A stretch of 64,000 bases of DNA, from positions 186,001-250,000 of the forward strand of contig CAWJCM010000003.1 of assembly GCA_963841405.1 (NCBI GenBank), read 5' to 3'. This stretch comes from DATBLE01 sp963841405. GTDB lineage: Bacteria; Actinomycetota; Thermoleophilia; Gaiellales; Gaiellaceae. The notes under the pieces are model-generated. The model was not told where the DNA came from. It did no database searches and worked only from the letters and a program-made list of their open reading frames with translations. Shown here piece after piece: positions 40,094-48,151 of this stretch (positions within the stretch are counted from its first letter, which is position 1; every line of letters starts with the position of its first letter). The translations under genes were made by a program, and so were the position numbers.

Positions 40094-40846
40094 CTACGGG
40101 CCGCTTCCCTCCTGGTCGGCTTCGAGCGGGGTGCCCTCAGGCCCGTGGCCCCGGTACGCGTCCCGGAAAACCGTGAACGCCTTCTTGTCGAAGCCGGGGC
40201 AGACCGCCAGATGCCCGATGCCGTGGTAGCCGTTCCGGTAGTACCGGGCCGGGTCGCCCGTCCACGCGGAGATGCCGACCTTGTCGCCCAGCCCGGCGAG
40301 CGGCGTACCGAACATCCCGGTGGGGCTCTCGTTGTAGAACGCCCGAAGCCGGGAGACGGTCGACTCGGGGACCTTCGGGCCCCACCAGAGCGCCACGCCT
40401 CCGTGCTCCAGGTTGTGCACGACCTGACGCGAGTTGACCGGCTGCGTGTAGAAGCCCCAGACCGCCCAGAGCGGGTAGTGGGAGCCGCCCGACGGCGGGA
40501 ACGTGCTCCACTTGACCTTCGTCGTCAGCGTGGGCACGTCGAGGTGGTAGCCGCTCGGAACGTCCTTCTTCGGCGGGAGGGGAGCCTTGCTGACGTACGT
40601 GCACCCCGCCGCGATCATCGCCTTGCGCACGGTTGCATCGCTCCCGCTTGCGGCGTCCTTGCTCGAGCCGCCGGAGGCGAAGATGACGACGACGGCGATC
40701 ACCAGGCCGACGACGCCCAGGCCCGCGATCCCGAAGAGGATGTTCCGCTGGCGATCCCGGTCCATGGGCTTGTGCTGCGCCTGGCGCTGCTTCGGTGCCT
40801 GCACTTTGCGGGGCGGTTGGGGGGTACGCGGCTTCTTCTTGGCCAC
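40094..40846 (-). CDS. Membrane-anchored DUF3105 protein
   Basis: A 250-residue protein. The N-terminal cytosolic part is very basic (MAKKKPRTPQPPRK). One transmembrane helix follows (ILFGIAGLGVVGLVIAVVVI) at about 36-56, then an extracytoplasmic DUF3105 domain with PPSGGSHYPLWAVWGFYTQP, then VVHNLEHGGVALWW and YHGIGHLAVCPGF. The HxxEHG and conserved histidines suggest metal binding, but no activity is known for the family. GTG at 40846 follows TACCTT by 9 nt. Separated by 15 bp from the helicase gene, so possibly cotranscribed. Confidence 0.85.
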   Translation of the reverse strand: MAKKKPRTPQPPRKVQAPKQRQAQHKPMDRDRQRNILFGIAGLGVVGLVIAVVVIFASGGSSKDAASGSDATVRKAMIAAGCTYVSKAPLPPKKDVPSGYHLDVPTLTTKVKWSTFPPSGGSHYPLWAVWGFYTQPVNSRQVVHNLEHGGVALWWGPKVPESTVSRLRAFYNESPTGMFGTPLAGLGDKVGISAWTGDPARYYRNGYHGIGHLAVCPGFDKKAFTVFRDAYRGHGPEGTPLEADQEGSGP

Positions 40847-40861
40847 CGGCGGGACAAGGTA

Positions 40862-42739
40862 TCAGGCGCTCAGTAGAGCCTCTTCGGCCAGGAAGTCGGC
40901 GACGGCATTGCGGTCCGAGGTGACGGGACAAGGCGGCAGCGACTCGAGGAAGGCACGTCCGTACGCCCGCGAGGAGACGCGCGGATCGAGGATCGCGACC
41001 ACCCCTCGGTCGGCGTGCGAGCGGATCAGGCGGCCGAAGCCCTGGCGGAGCTGGAGGACGGCGGCGGGTAGGGCGTATTCGCGGAACCAGTCGCCCCCGC
41101 GCTCGGAGATGCGCTCGCAGCGGGCCTCGACCAGCGGGTCGCCGGGAGCGGCGAAGGGCAGCTTGTCGATCACGAGCAGCGAGAGCGACTCGCCCGGGAC
41201 GTCGATCCCCTGCCAGAACGTGGAGGTGGCGACCAGCACCGAATCGACCTCCTCGCGGAAACGCTCGAGCAGCCGCTCGCGGGGCGCCTCGCCCTGGACG
41301 AGGATCTCGTACGGAATGCGGCCGCGGATGCCCTCGGCCACGGCGTTGAGGGCGCGGTACGAGCTGGTGAGGACGAGCGCCCGGCCGGCGGAGATCCGGC
41401 AGAGCGCGGTCACCTCCTCGACCACGCGGTCGAGCGCGTCGGCGGCCCGGGGGTCGGGCAGGCCGCGAGGCAGGTAGAGGAGCGCCTGGTCGCGGAAGTC
41501 GTAGGGAGAGCCGACGGCGACCTCCCTCGCCTCGCGCAACCCGAGCCGCTGTCGCAGGAAGCCGAACTCGTCGCCCGCGGTGAGCGTGGCGGAGACGAGG
41601 ATCGACGTCGGCCCTTCGTCCCAGAGCAGCTCGCCGAGTGCGGCGCCGACGTCGATCGGCGCCCAGGCGAGCAGGTCCGGCTCGGACCAGACCACTCGGT
41701 TGCCGTCGTCGTCGAGGCACGCCGTCGCGTCCGCCGCAAGCCGCTCGGCGCGGCCGGCGACCGCATCGAGCTCGTCGCGCGCACCGTCGAGCGCGGCGGC
41801 GAGCTCGACCAGCCGTGTCGCGAGCTCGTGGACGGGCGCGGCGGGAACCTCGCGGAGACGTCGCCGCCCGGCCGGCGGCGAGACCGCCGCGAGCAACCTG
41901 CGGCCGGCGCCCTCGACCCGGTCGAGCGCGCGTGCGGGCGCAGGTACCTCGGCCTCCTGGCAGGCTCGGTCGGCGTCGCGGAGCAGCCGGTGGATCACAG
42001 GCCCGCTCACGCGACCGCCCAGCCACGAGGCAGCCGATTCCTCGAGCCTGTGCGCCTCGTCGAAGACGACCGCGTCGTGCTCCGGCAGGACCGCAGGGGC
42101 GTCGGTGCGGCTGCGCAGGCCGAGATCGGCGAAGTAGAGGGCGTGGTTGACGATCAGCAGCTCCGCGTGGGCAGCGCGCTCGCGCGCAGCCTCGGAGAAG
42201 CAGAGCGAGGTGAACATGCACCGACGGCCGAGGCAGCGGTCGGCGCCGACAGCGATCTCCGCCCAGACCGCCTCCGGAGGCTCGACCTCGAGCTCGGCGC
42301 GATCGCCGGTCTCGGTCTCGTCGATCCAGCCGCGCATGGCATCGAAGGCAGCCGCGTCCTCGGGTCGCGGGAAGAGCTGACCGCCGAGCAGCTCGAACCC
42401 CTGCAGGGCCTGCCGGCACAGGTAGTTCTGGCGGCCCTTCAGCACCGCGACCTGCACGTCGCGGCCGAGCACCTCCGCCGCAGCGGGAACGTCCTTGCCG
42501 AGCAGCTGCTCCTGGAGGGCCTTCGTCGCAGTCGAGACGACGACACGCCGGCCGGAGTCGAGCGCGGGGATCAGATACGCCAGGCTCTTGCCCGTCCCCG
42601 TGCCGGCCTCGGCCAGGAGATGCTGCCCGGACGCGAACGCAGCCTCGACCTCGGCCGCGAGAGCGGCCTGCTGCGGGCGGGGCTCGTAGGCTGGGAGGAC
42701 CCGCTCGAGGCGCCCGCCGGGCTCGAAGAACGCCTCCAC
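40862..42739 (-). CDS. DinG/XPD-type ATP-dependent DNA helicase with Fe-S cluster
   Basis: A 625-residue superfamily 2 helicase. Walker A is AEAGTGTGKSLAYLIP, DEAH box is VVFDEAHRLEESAAS, motif III is LVSATL, and motif VI is QGFGRLIRSHADRG. Four cysteines (NYLC, CLGRRC, then TSLC) between motifs I and II form the Fe-S cluster site of DinG/XPD. No 3'-5' exonuclease domain is fused. It likely resolves R-loops or DNA damage intermediates. GTG at 42739 is supported by TACCCT ending 7 nt upstream. Confidence 0.93.
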   Translation of the reverse strand: MEAFFEPGGRLERVLPAYEPRPQQAALAAEVEAAFASGQHLLAEAGTGTGKSLAYLIPALDSGRRVVVSTATKALQEQLLGKDVPAAAEVLGRDVQVAVLKGRQNYLCRQALQGFELLGGQLFPRPEDAAAFDAMRGWIDETETGDRAELEVEPPEAVWAEIAVGADRCLGRRCMFTSLCFSEAARERAAHAELLIVNHALYFADLGLRSRTDAPAVLPEHDAVVFDEAHRLEESAASWLGGRVSGPVIHRLLRDADRACQEAEVPAPARALDRVEGAGRRLLAAVSPPAGRRRLREVPAAPVHELATRLVELAAALDGARDELDAVAGRAERLAADATACLDDDGNRVVWSEPDLLAWAPIDVGAALGELLWDEGPTSILVSATLTAGDEFGFLRQRLGLREAREVAVGSPYDFRDQALLYLPRGLPDPRAADALDRVVEEVTALCRISAGRALVLTSSYRALNAVAEGIRGRIPYEILVQGEAPRERLLERFREEVDSVLVATSTFWQGIDVPGESLSLLVIDKLPFAAPGDPLVEARCERISERGGDWFREYALPAAVLQLRQGFGRLIRSHADRGVVAILDPRVSSRAYGRAFLESLPPCPVTSDRNAVADFLAEEALLSA

Positions 42740-42828
42740 GCGCGACAGGGTACGGAGCGCTGCGGCCGGAAGAACACCTGTTCGCCCCGGCAGGCCAGAT
42801 TTGTTCGCAACGTGCGCACGTTTCGTGC

Positions 42829-42910
42829 TTGACAGGCCGACCGGCGCCCGTATAGATTCCGTGCGTCAGATCCGGTAGGCCTTCGGGCTCGCCGGATCTG
42901 GCATTTTTAT
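42829..42910 (+). ncRNA. Strong promoter plus immediate intrinsic terminator: candidate small RNA or attenuator
   Basis: TTGACA (42829-42834), a 16-bp spacer and TATAGAT (42851-42857) form the best sigma-70-type promoter in the window. The predicted start is near 42863. Only a few nt later CAGATCCGG (42867-42875) pairs with CCGGATCTG (42892-42900). Within it GCC-TTCG-GGC forms a cUUCGg tetraloop hairpin. The stem is followed by GCATTTTTATT. The product would be a structured RNA of about 45 nt, or a leader that must be read through to reach the His-rich protein gene at 42959. Confidence 0.6.
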
Positions 42911-42958
42911 TGCCTCGATCGGGAATACGCTCCTTCCAACCGACGACAGGAGAACTCG

Positions 42959-43135
42959 ATGGGCTTCCTCGACAAGCTCTTCGGCCGCAAGCAGGACGAC
43001 GCCGCCGAGGGGATGCAGACCGCACCGCCTCCGGCAACCATGCCCGGAGAAACCGCGCCCCCCGCGCCGGGCGACGTCGCGCCGACGGAGACCGAGCCGC
43101 ACGAGCACGGCGAGCACGACGACCACCAGCACTGA
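42959..43135 (+). CDS. Small His-rich acidic protein (58 residues)
   Basis: The sequence opens MGFLDKLFGRKQDD, an N-terminus seen in many small actinobacterial proteins. A Pro/Ala/Thr-rich middle follows, and it ends EPHEHGEHDDHQH, five histidines among acidic residues, which is a likely metal-binding tail. AGGAG stands 8 nt before ATG 42959. It lies downstream of the promoter-terminator module at 42829-42910, so expression may depend on read-through. Function unknown. Nickel, zinc or copper buffering is a guess from composition. Confidence 0.65.
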   Translation: MGFLDKLFGRKQDDAAEGMQTAPPPATMPGETAPPAPGDVAPTETEPHEHGEHDDHQH

Positions 43136-43212
43136 GGCGATCTCAGGCCAGCACCGGCGACGAGACTCGACAACCCAGCTCCGTCCGACCGCGTCGCTAC
43201 GTTGGTCGGCCC

Positions 43213-44355
43213 GTGCTGATCGGAGCCTTCGTCGTCGGTGTGCTGCTGGGCGGCCTCGCCGTCTGGCTCTTTCTGCGAGAACGCGCCGCGGCTCATCGGC
43301 GCGCGGCCGACGAGGTCGCCGCGACCTTCAGGTCCCTCTCCGCCGAGGCGCTGCAGCAGAACACGGACTCCTTCCTCCGGCTCGCGCAGACGCAGCTGCA
43401 GCCGATCGCCGTGACCCTGAAGACCTTCGACGAGAAGACGCAGGCGCTCGACCAGGAGCGCCAGCGGGCGTACGGTTCGCTCACCGAGCAGGTGCGCTCC
43501 GTCGCCGAAGGCCAGGAGCGCCTGCGGGCCGAGACCGGCAACCTCCGCACCGCGCTGCGTGCACCACACGTCCGCGGCCGCTGGGGGGAGATCCAGCTCA
43601 AGCGCGTCGTCGAGCTGGCCGGGATGCTCCAGCACTGCGACTTCGAGGAGCAGGCGACGACGCGAGACGGCGACGGCTCACTGCTCATCCCCGACCTCGT
43701 CGTGAACCTGCCGGGCGGCAAGCGGGTCGTCGTCGATGCCAAGGCGCCCCTGGCGGCCTACCTCGACGCGCTCGAGGCAGAGGACGAGCCCGCCAGGAAG
43801 GCGCACCTCCAGCTCCACGCGCGGCAGGTACGGGACCACATCGGCAAGCTCGCGGCCAAGCGGTACTGGCAGCAGTTCGAGCCGGCACCCGAGTTCGTGA
43901 TCATGTTCCTGCCCGACGAGACCTTCTTCCGCGTCGCCTGCGAGGCCGACGCGGGCCTGCTCGAGTTCGGGCCCGAATCGGGCGTCCTCACGTCGTCGCC
44001 CACCTCGCTGATCGGGCTGCTCAAGGTCTTCGCGTACGCCTGGCAGCAGGAGACGATCGCGCAGGACGCGCGGGACATCGCCGCCCTCGGCCGCGAGCTC
44101 TACGAACGGCTGGGCGTGTTCGCCTCCCATTTCTCCAAGGTCGGGCGCGCGCTCGGGACGGCAGTCGGCGCCTACAACGACGCGACCGGCTCACTCGAAC
44201 GGCGGCTGCTCGTCACCGCCCGGAAGTTCGAGGAGCACGGGGCAGCGTCCGGTGAGCTCGGCGAGGTCGAGCCGCTCGAGAAGACGCCCGTGCCCCTCAC
44301 CGCAGCCGAGTTGACCCGCGCCGAGCTGACTCCGCCCGCAGCCGACGCCGCCTGA
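43213..44355 (+). CDS. rmuC: RmuC-family DNA recombination protein
   Basis: A 380-residue protein. An N-terminal transmembrane helix (VLIGAFVVGVLLGGLAVWLF) is followed by a coiled-coil region (residues ~30-120). The RmuC nuclease-like core holds RGRWGEIQLKRVVELAGMLQ, then KRVVVDAKAPLAAYLDALEA and FVIMFLPDETFF. VDAKAP is the PD-(D/E)xK-like active-site segment. RmuC limits inversions at short repeats in E. coli. The GTG at 43213 follows TACGTT by 9 nt. The C-terminal tail is longer and acidic. Confidence 0.93.
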   Translation: MLIGAFVVGVLLGGLAVWLFLRERAAAHRRAADEVAATFRSLSAEALQQNTDSFLRLAQTQLQPIAVTLKTFDEKTQALDQERQRAYGSLTEQVRSVAEGQERLRAETGNLRTALRAPHVRGRWGEIQLKRVVELAGMLQHCDFEEQATTRDGDGSLLIPDLVVNLPGGKRVVVDAKAPLAAYLDALEAEDEPARKAHLQLHARQVRDHIGKLAAKRYWQQFEPAPEFVIMFLPDETFFRVACEADAGLLEFGPESGVLTSSPTSLIGLLKVFAYAWQQETIAQDARDIAALGRELYERLGVFASHFSKVGRALGTAVGAYNDATGSLERRLLVTARKFEEHGAASGELGEVEPLEKTPVPLTAAELTRAELTPPAADAA

Positions 44356-44395
44356 CGGACGGAATCACCGACCGGCGCGCTACGTTTACCCAGGT

Positions 44396-45364
44396 ATGGG
44401 CGACAGGCGTGAGCTGATCGTGATCGGCGGTGGCCCGGCGGGGTATACGGCCGCGCTGTACAGCGCGCGGGCCAACCTGCGCCCGCTGGTGATCGAGGGC
44501 TTCCAGTGGGGCGGCCAGCTGATGATCACGAGCGACGTCGAGAACTACCCGGGCTACCCCGACGGCGTCCTGGGACCGGAGATGATGCAGGAGTTCCGCT
44601 ACCAGGCCGAGCGCTTCGGCGCGGAGTTCCTGACCGACGATGCCACGCGCGTCGAATTCTCCGAGCGCCCGTTCCGCGTGTGGGTCGGCGACGACGAGTA
44701 CCGCGCCGATGCAGTGGTCGTCGCGACCGGCGCCACCGCGCGGCAGCTCGGCCTCGAGTCCGAGCGTTCCCTCCAGGGCCGCGGCGTCACCTACTGCGCG
44801 ACCTGCGACGGCGCGTTCTACCGTGACCAGGAGGTGGTCGTCGCGGGCGGCGGCGACTCGGCCATGGAGGAGGCCTCGTTCCTGACCAAGTTCGCCTCCA
44901 AGGTCACGGTGGTCCACCGCCGCGACGAGTTCCGGGCGTCGCAGATCATGATCGACCGCGCCCGCGCGAACGAGAAGATCGAGTTCCTCACCCCCTACGT
45001 GGTCGACGAGGTGCTGGCCGGCGACGACGGGAAGATGCGCGGCATCCTGCTCCGGAACCCGGAGAGCGACGAGGCGCGGGAGCTGGCGGCGAGCGGCCTG
45101 TTCGTGGCGATCGGCCACGACCCGACCACGGCGCTCTTCCTCGACCAGCTCGACCATGACGACGCCGGCTATCTGGTGACGAGACCCGGGACGACCGAGA
45201 CGAACGTCCCCGGCGTGTTCGCGGCCGGCGACGTCCAGGACCACACCTACCGGCAGGCGGTCACCGCCGCCGGCTCCGGCTGCATGGCCGCCCTCGACGC
45301 CGAGCGTTTCCTCGCCGCGCGTGAGGGCCACGAGCAGACCGCCCTCGCCGCGCCGCGCACGTAG
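44396..45364 (+). CDS. trxB: Thioredoxin-disulfide reductase
   Basis: A 322-residue flavoprotein. LIVIGGGPAGYTAALYSARA binds FAD, WGGQLMITSDVENYPGYP is the family signature, and YCATCDGAF holds the redox-active CxxC. VVVAGGGDSAMEEASFL binds NADPH, and VFAAGDVQDHTYRQAVTAAG is the C-terminal FAD motif. It reduces thioredoxin with NADPH. ATG at 44396 follows TACGTT by 9 nt. No thioredoxin gene is in the window. Confidence 0.96.
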   Translation: MGDRRELIVIGGGPAGYTAALYSARANLRPLVIEGFQWGGQLMITSDVENYPGYPDGVLGPEMMQEFRYQAERFGAEFLTDDATRVEFSERPFRVWVGDDEYRADAVVVATGATARQLGLESERSLQGRGVTYCATCDGAFYRDQEVVVAGGGDSAMEEASFLTKFASKVTVVHRRDEFRASQIMIDRARANEKIEFLTPYVVDEVLAGDDGKMRGILLRNPESDEARELAASGLFVAIGHDPTTALFLDQLDHDDAGYLVTRPGTTETNVPGVFAAGDVQDHTYRQAVTAAGSGCMAALDAERFLAAREGHEQTALAAPRT

Positions 45365-45398
45365 TTCCGGCCGAGTGACTCGCTAGCGTTGGGCCGCG

Positions 45399-46313
45399 AT
45401 GGCCGCGGGTTCCCGCTGGCTCGACCTGCTCGACCCCAGCCGGGACGAGCTGGAGTCGAAGCTGCCGGCCGCGGTCCACGAGCGAGCACTGGAGCAGCTG
45501 CTCGCCCCCGCGCTCCACGACGACGAGCCCCGGCCCAAGCTCGAGTCGCACGGCGACTACGTGTTCGGCGTACTCCTCGTCCCGGTGCTCGTCCGCGACG
45601 ACGACGAGGTCTTCTATCAGGAGATCGACCTGGTGATCACCCGCGAGACGATCGTCACGGTCCGCAAGACGCCCGAAGGCGGCCGGCCGCCCTGGCACCC
45701 CGGCAAGGCCCAGGCGTCGTGCCGGGAGGAGGACAACGTCGCGATGGTCGCCTACCACCTGGTCGACGACGTCGCCGAGTGCTTCCTCGACCTGGTCGAC
45801 GGCGTCAACGACGCGATCGATGACCTCGAGGACCACGTCGAAGAATGGCCGTCCGAGCAGATCCGGATGCGCCTCTCGTCCCTCCGCCACGACATGCTCC
45901 ACATCCGGCGCACGCTCGCCCCCACCCGCGACGCCGTTCGCGAGGTGATCGACAACCGGGTCGAGTTCGCGGGCGACGAGGTCTTCACGCACGAGGTGGA
46001 GCTCAACTTCGGCAACGCGTACGACAAGCTGCTGCGGGCGGCGGACAACCTCGAGCTCGCCCGCGACCTGCTCGCCGGTGTTCGCGACTACCACCAGGCG
46101 CAAATCGCGAACGAGCAGAACGACGTGATGAAGCGGCTGACCGCGATCGCATCGATCCTCCTCCTCCCCACGCTGATCGTCGGTCTCTACGGTCAGAACT
46201 TCCGCAACATCCCCGAGCTGCACTGGGGCTTCGGCTACTACTACTCGCTCGCCCTGATCTTCGTCACATCGGTCGCCCAGATCCTCTACTTCCGGCGCAA
46301 GGGCTGGCTCTGA
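45399..46313 (+). CDS. corA: CorA-family Mg2+/Co2+ channel with GQN variant
   Basis: A 304-residue protein. A large cytosolic N-terminal funnel (about 240 residues) is followed by two C-terminal helices. The first ends at the pore motif LIVGLYGQNFRNIPE, where CorA proteins normally have YGMNF, so Met is Gln here. The second helix is YYSLALIFVTSVAQILYF with basic end RRKGWL. The acidic periplasmic loop between them is conserved in position. The GxN change may alter ion selectivity. ATG at 45399 follows TAGCGT by 9 nt. Confidence 0.92.
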   Translation: MAAGSRWLDLLDPSRDELESKLPAAVHERALEQLLAPALHDDEPRPKLESHGDYVFGVLLVPVLVRDDDEVFYQEIDLVITRETIVTVRKTPEGGRPPWHPGKAQASCREEDNVAMVAYHLVDDVAECFLDLVDGVNDAIDDLEDHVEEWPSEQIRMRLSSLRHDMLHIRRTLAPTRDAVREVIDNRVEFAGDEVFTHEVELNFGNAYDKLLRAADNLELARDLLAGVRDYHQAQIANEQNDVMKRLTAIASILLLPTLIVGLYGQNFRNIPELHWGFGYYYSLALIFVTSVAQILYFRRKGWL

Positions 46314-46331
46314 CGCGGCTACCCTGAGCGG

Positions 46332-46781
46332 GTGCCGTACTACATCTGCCCCAACTGCAAGGACCGGTCGATCGACATCGACGGGTTCGAGGGAATGTCG
46401 GACGAGGCGGTCGCCTGCCACCGCTGCGGCTTCGGCTTCCTGTTCGAGTTGATGGACGACTACTACCCGGGGCCGAACACCGGGCTCGTCGTGTGCGACC
46501 AGGAGGGGCGGATCCTCGCCTCGGGTCGCGGCGTGTTCGAGCTGACCGGCTACAGCGAGAGCGAGCTGATGGGCCATGACGTGATCGAGCGGTTCCGCCT
46601 CAACGGGTTCGCCGACGACAAGAACCCGGTCTCGCTTGCGCTCGAATGGGGCGTGCGCCGGCTCGGGGAGCACCTCGAGCTGCGTACCAAGGCCGGCGTG
46701 GCGAAGCCGGTGATCGCCGACCTCTTCCCGGCCTATGACGACGACGGCGGCCTGCTGGTCGCCCTCAGCCCGCGGGCCTGA
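46332..46781 (+). CDS. Zinc-ribbon PAS-domain protein
   Basis: A 149-residue protein. The N-terminal zinc ribbon is CPNC...CHRCGFGFLFEL. It is followed by a PAS-like domain starting GLVVCDQEGRILASGRGVFE, then LTGYSESELMGHDVIERFRL. No output domain is attached, so it may act as a sensor or adaptor protein. GTG at 46332 follows TACCCT by exactly 6 nt. Its 3' end overlaps the convergent acetyltransferase by 17 bp. The combination of an N-terminal zinc ribbon and a lone PAS is uncommon. Confidence 0.75.
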   Translation: MPYYICPNCKDRSIDIDGFEGMSDEAVACHRCGFGFLFELMDDYYPGPNTGLVVCDQEGRILASGRGVFELTGYSESELMGHDVIERFRLNGFADDKNPVSLALEWGVRRLGEHLELRTKAGVAKPVIADLFPAYDDDGGLLVALSPRA

Positions 46782-47247
46782 CCTTCACGAATCGGCGAAG
46801 CCTCGGGGAGCGGTCGTCCTCCGCGAAGCCGGCGCGGAGAAGCGCCTTGACCGACACCTCGTTGTCCGGGAGCGTCTGCGCGCGCACGTTCTCGACCCCT
46901 GGCTGCTCGAGCGCCCACTCCGTCAGAGCGAAGATCGCCTCGGTCGCGTAACCCCGGCGCCGAGCCGAGGGGACGATCGCATAGCCGATCGTCACCGCCC
47001 CGCCTCGCGGCGGTGAGACGAACCCAATCTCCCCGATCACGCGCTCGTCCTCCCGCCGGACGACGAAGTGGAACCCGTAGACCCGGTCGCCGTGCCGGAG
47101 GTAGAGGCCGACGCCGTCCTTCGTATCGGGCAGCGGGTAGTCGCGGGCGTACGTCCAGCCCGCCGGCAGTCCCCCGCCTTCCAGAGTCTCGGCCTCGTCC
47201 GCGCTCAGTGCGTGCAGACGCAGCCGAGTGGTCTCGAGGTCGGGCAC
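46765..47247 (-). CDS. GNAT-family N-acetyltransferase
   Basis: A 160-residue protein. ETTRLRLHALSADEAE is the N-terminal strand of the RimJ/RimL-like GNAT subgroup. VIGEIGFVSPPRGGAVTIGY and RRRGYATEAIFALTEWAL form motif A, which binds the acetyl-CoA pyrophosphate. NEVSVKALLRAGF is motif B. The target could be a protein N-terminus or a small amine. GTG at 47247 follows TAGGCT by 6 nt. Convergent with the PAS protein. Confidence 0.9.
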   Translation of the reverse strand: MPDLETTRLRLHALSADEAETLEGGGLPAGWTYARDYPLPDTKDGVGLYLRHGDRVYGFHFVVRREDERVIGEIGFVSPPRGGAVTIGYAIVPSARRRGYATEAIFALTEWALEQPGVENVRAQTLPDNEVSVKALLRAGFAEDDRSPRLRRFVKVRPAG

Positions 47248-47286
47248 ACGCGCAGCCTACGCGGGCGTGCAGCGAGAGGCGCCGCT

Positions 47287-47331
47287 GCAGCCGACATGAG
47301 CGGCTGCGGCTCACCGACGCAGCTCGGTGAG
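47287..47331. repeat. Two tandem perfect hairpins between nth and the acetyltransferase gene
   Basis: GCAGCCG/CGGCTGC (47287-47293 with 47301-47307) and CTCACCGA/TCGGTGAG (47310-47317 with 47324-47331) are perfect stems with 6-7 nt loops. They fill the 100-bp gap downstream of the nth stop on the minus strand and probably mark its transcript end. Confidence 0.5.
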
Positions 47332-47347
47332 ACTCCGCCGATAATCG

Positions 47348-48037
47348 TCATGCGAGCCGAAGGCGAGCGGATTTTCGGCGGCTAGGGCAGAGGTCGACCA
47401 GCACGCAGTCCGGGCAGCGCGGCGCGCGGGCGATGCACACCCGGCGGCCGTGCCAGATCAGCAGGTGCGGGAAGATCCCCCAGTGTTCCCGCGGGACGAG
47501 CCGCTGGAGGTCGCGCTCGATCTTCACGGGGTCGTCGTGGCGCGTCAGCCCGAGGCGCTGCGAGAGCCGCCGGACGTGCGTGTCGACCACGACGCCCTGC
47601 GGATCACCGAGCTCGGCGGCGACCACGTTGGCGGTCTTGCGCGCGACGCCGGGCAGGCGGACGAGCTCGTCGATCCGCCGGGGCACCCGACCGCCGTACT
47701 CATCGAGCAGCATCGCCACCGTCCCCCGGATCGCCTTCGCCTTCTGCCGGAAGAAGCCGGTCGCGTAGATGTCTCGCTCGAGCTCCTCCTGCGGGACGGC
47801 GAGGTAGTCCTCGGGCCGGCGGTACTTCTGGAAGAGACGCTGGGTGACGCGATTCACGTTCACGTCCGTGGTCTGGGCCGAGAGCATCACCGAGATGAGC
47901 AGCTCGACGTCGGTGCGGAATCGCAGCGCGATCCCGGCGTCGGCGTGCTCGGTTTTCAGCCGCTCGATGATCGGCAGGATGCGGGCGCTCTTCGGTCCGA
48001 CCCGCCTGCGGGCTTCTCCGACGAAGCTTCTCGGCAT
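47348..48037 (-). CDS. nth: Endonuclease III (Nth), base-excision repair glycosylase
   Basis: A 229-residue DNA glycosylase/AP-lyase acting on oxidised pyrimidines. The helix-hairpin-helix LVRLPGVARKTANVV includes the catalytic Lys. GVVVDTHVRRLSQRLGL carries the catalytic Asp. The C-terminal 4Fe-4S loop is C-x6-C-x2-C-x5-C (CIARAPRCPDCVLVDLC). ATG at 48037 is preferred to the longer frame because it fits family length and CAGGAT ends 6 nt upstream. Confidence 0.95.
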   Translation of the reverse strand: MPRSFVGEARRRVGPKSARILPIIERLKTEHADAGIALRFRTDVELLISVMLSAQTTDVNVNRVTQRLFQKYRRPEDYLAVPQEELERDIYATGFFRQKAKAIRGTVAMLLDEYGGRVPRRIDELVRLPGVARKTANVVAAELGDPQGVVVDTHVRRLSQRLGLTRHDDPVKIERDLQRLVPREHWGIFPHLLIWHGRRVCIARAPRCPDCVLVDLCPSRRKSARLRLA

Positions 48038-48151
48038 CGTCCGATCCTGCCAGGAGCGCGGACGACCAGCAGAGCAAGATACGGTGCGCCGCAATTCGGC
48101 CCCCCGGGACGGTGGCGACGGCATCGACGTGGCGTACCACATCTTCCTTCG

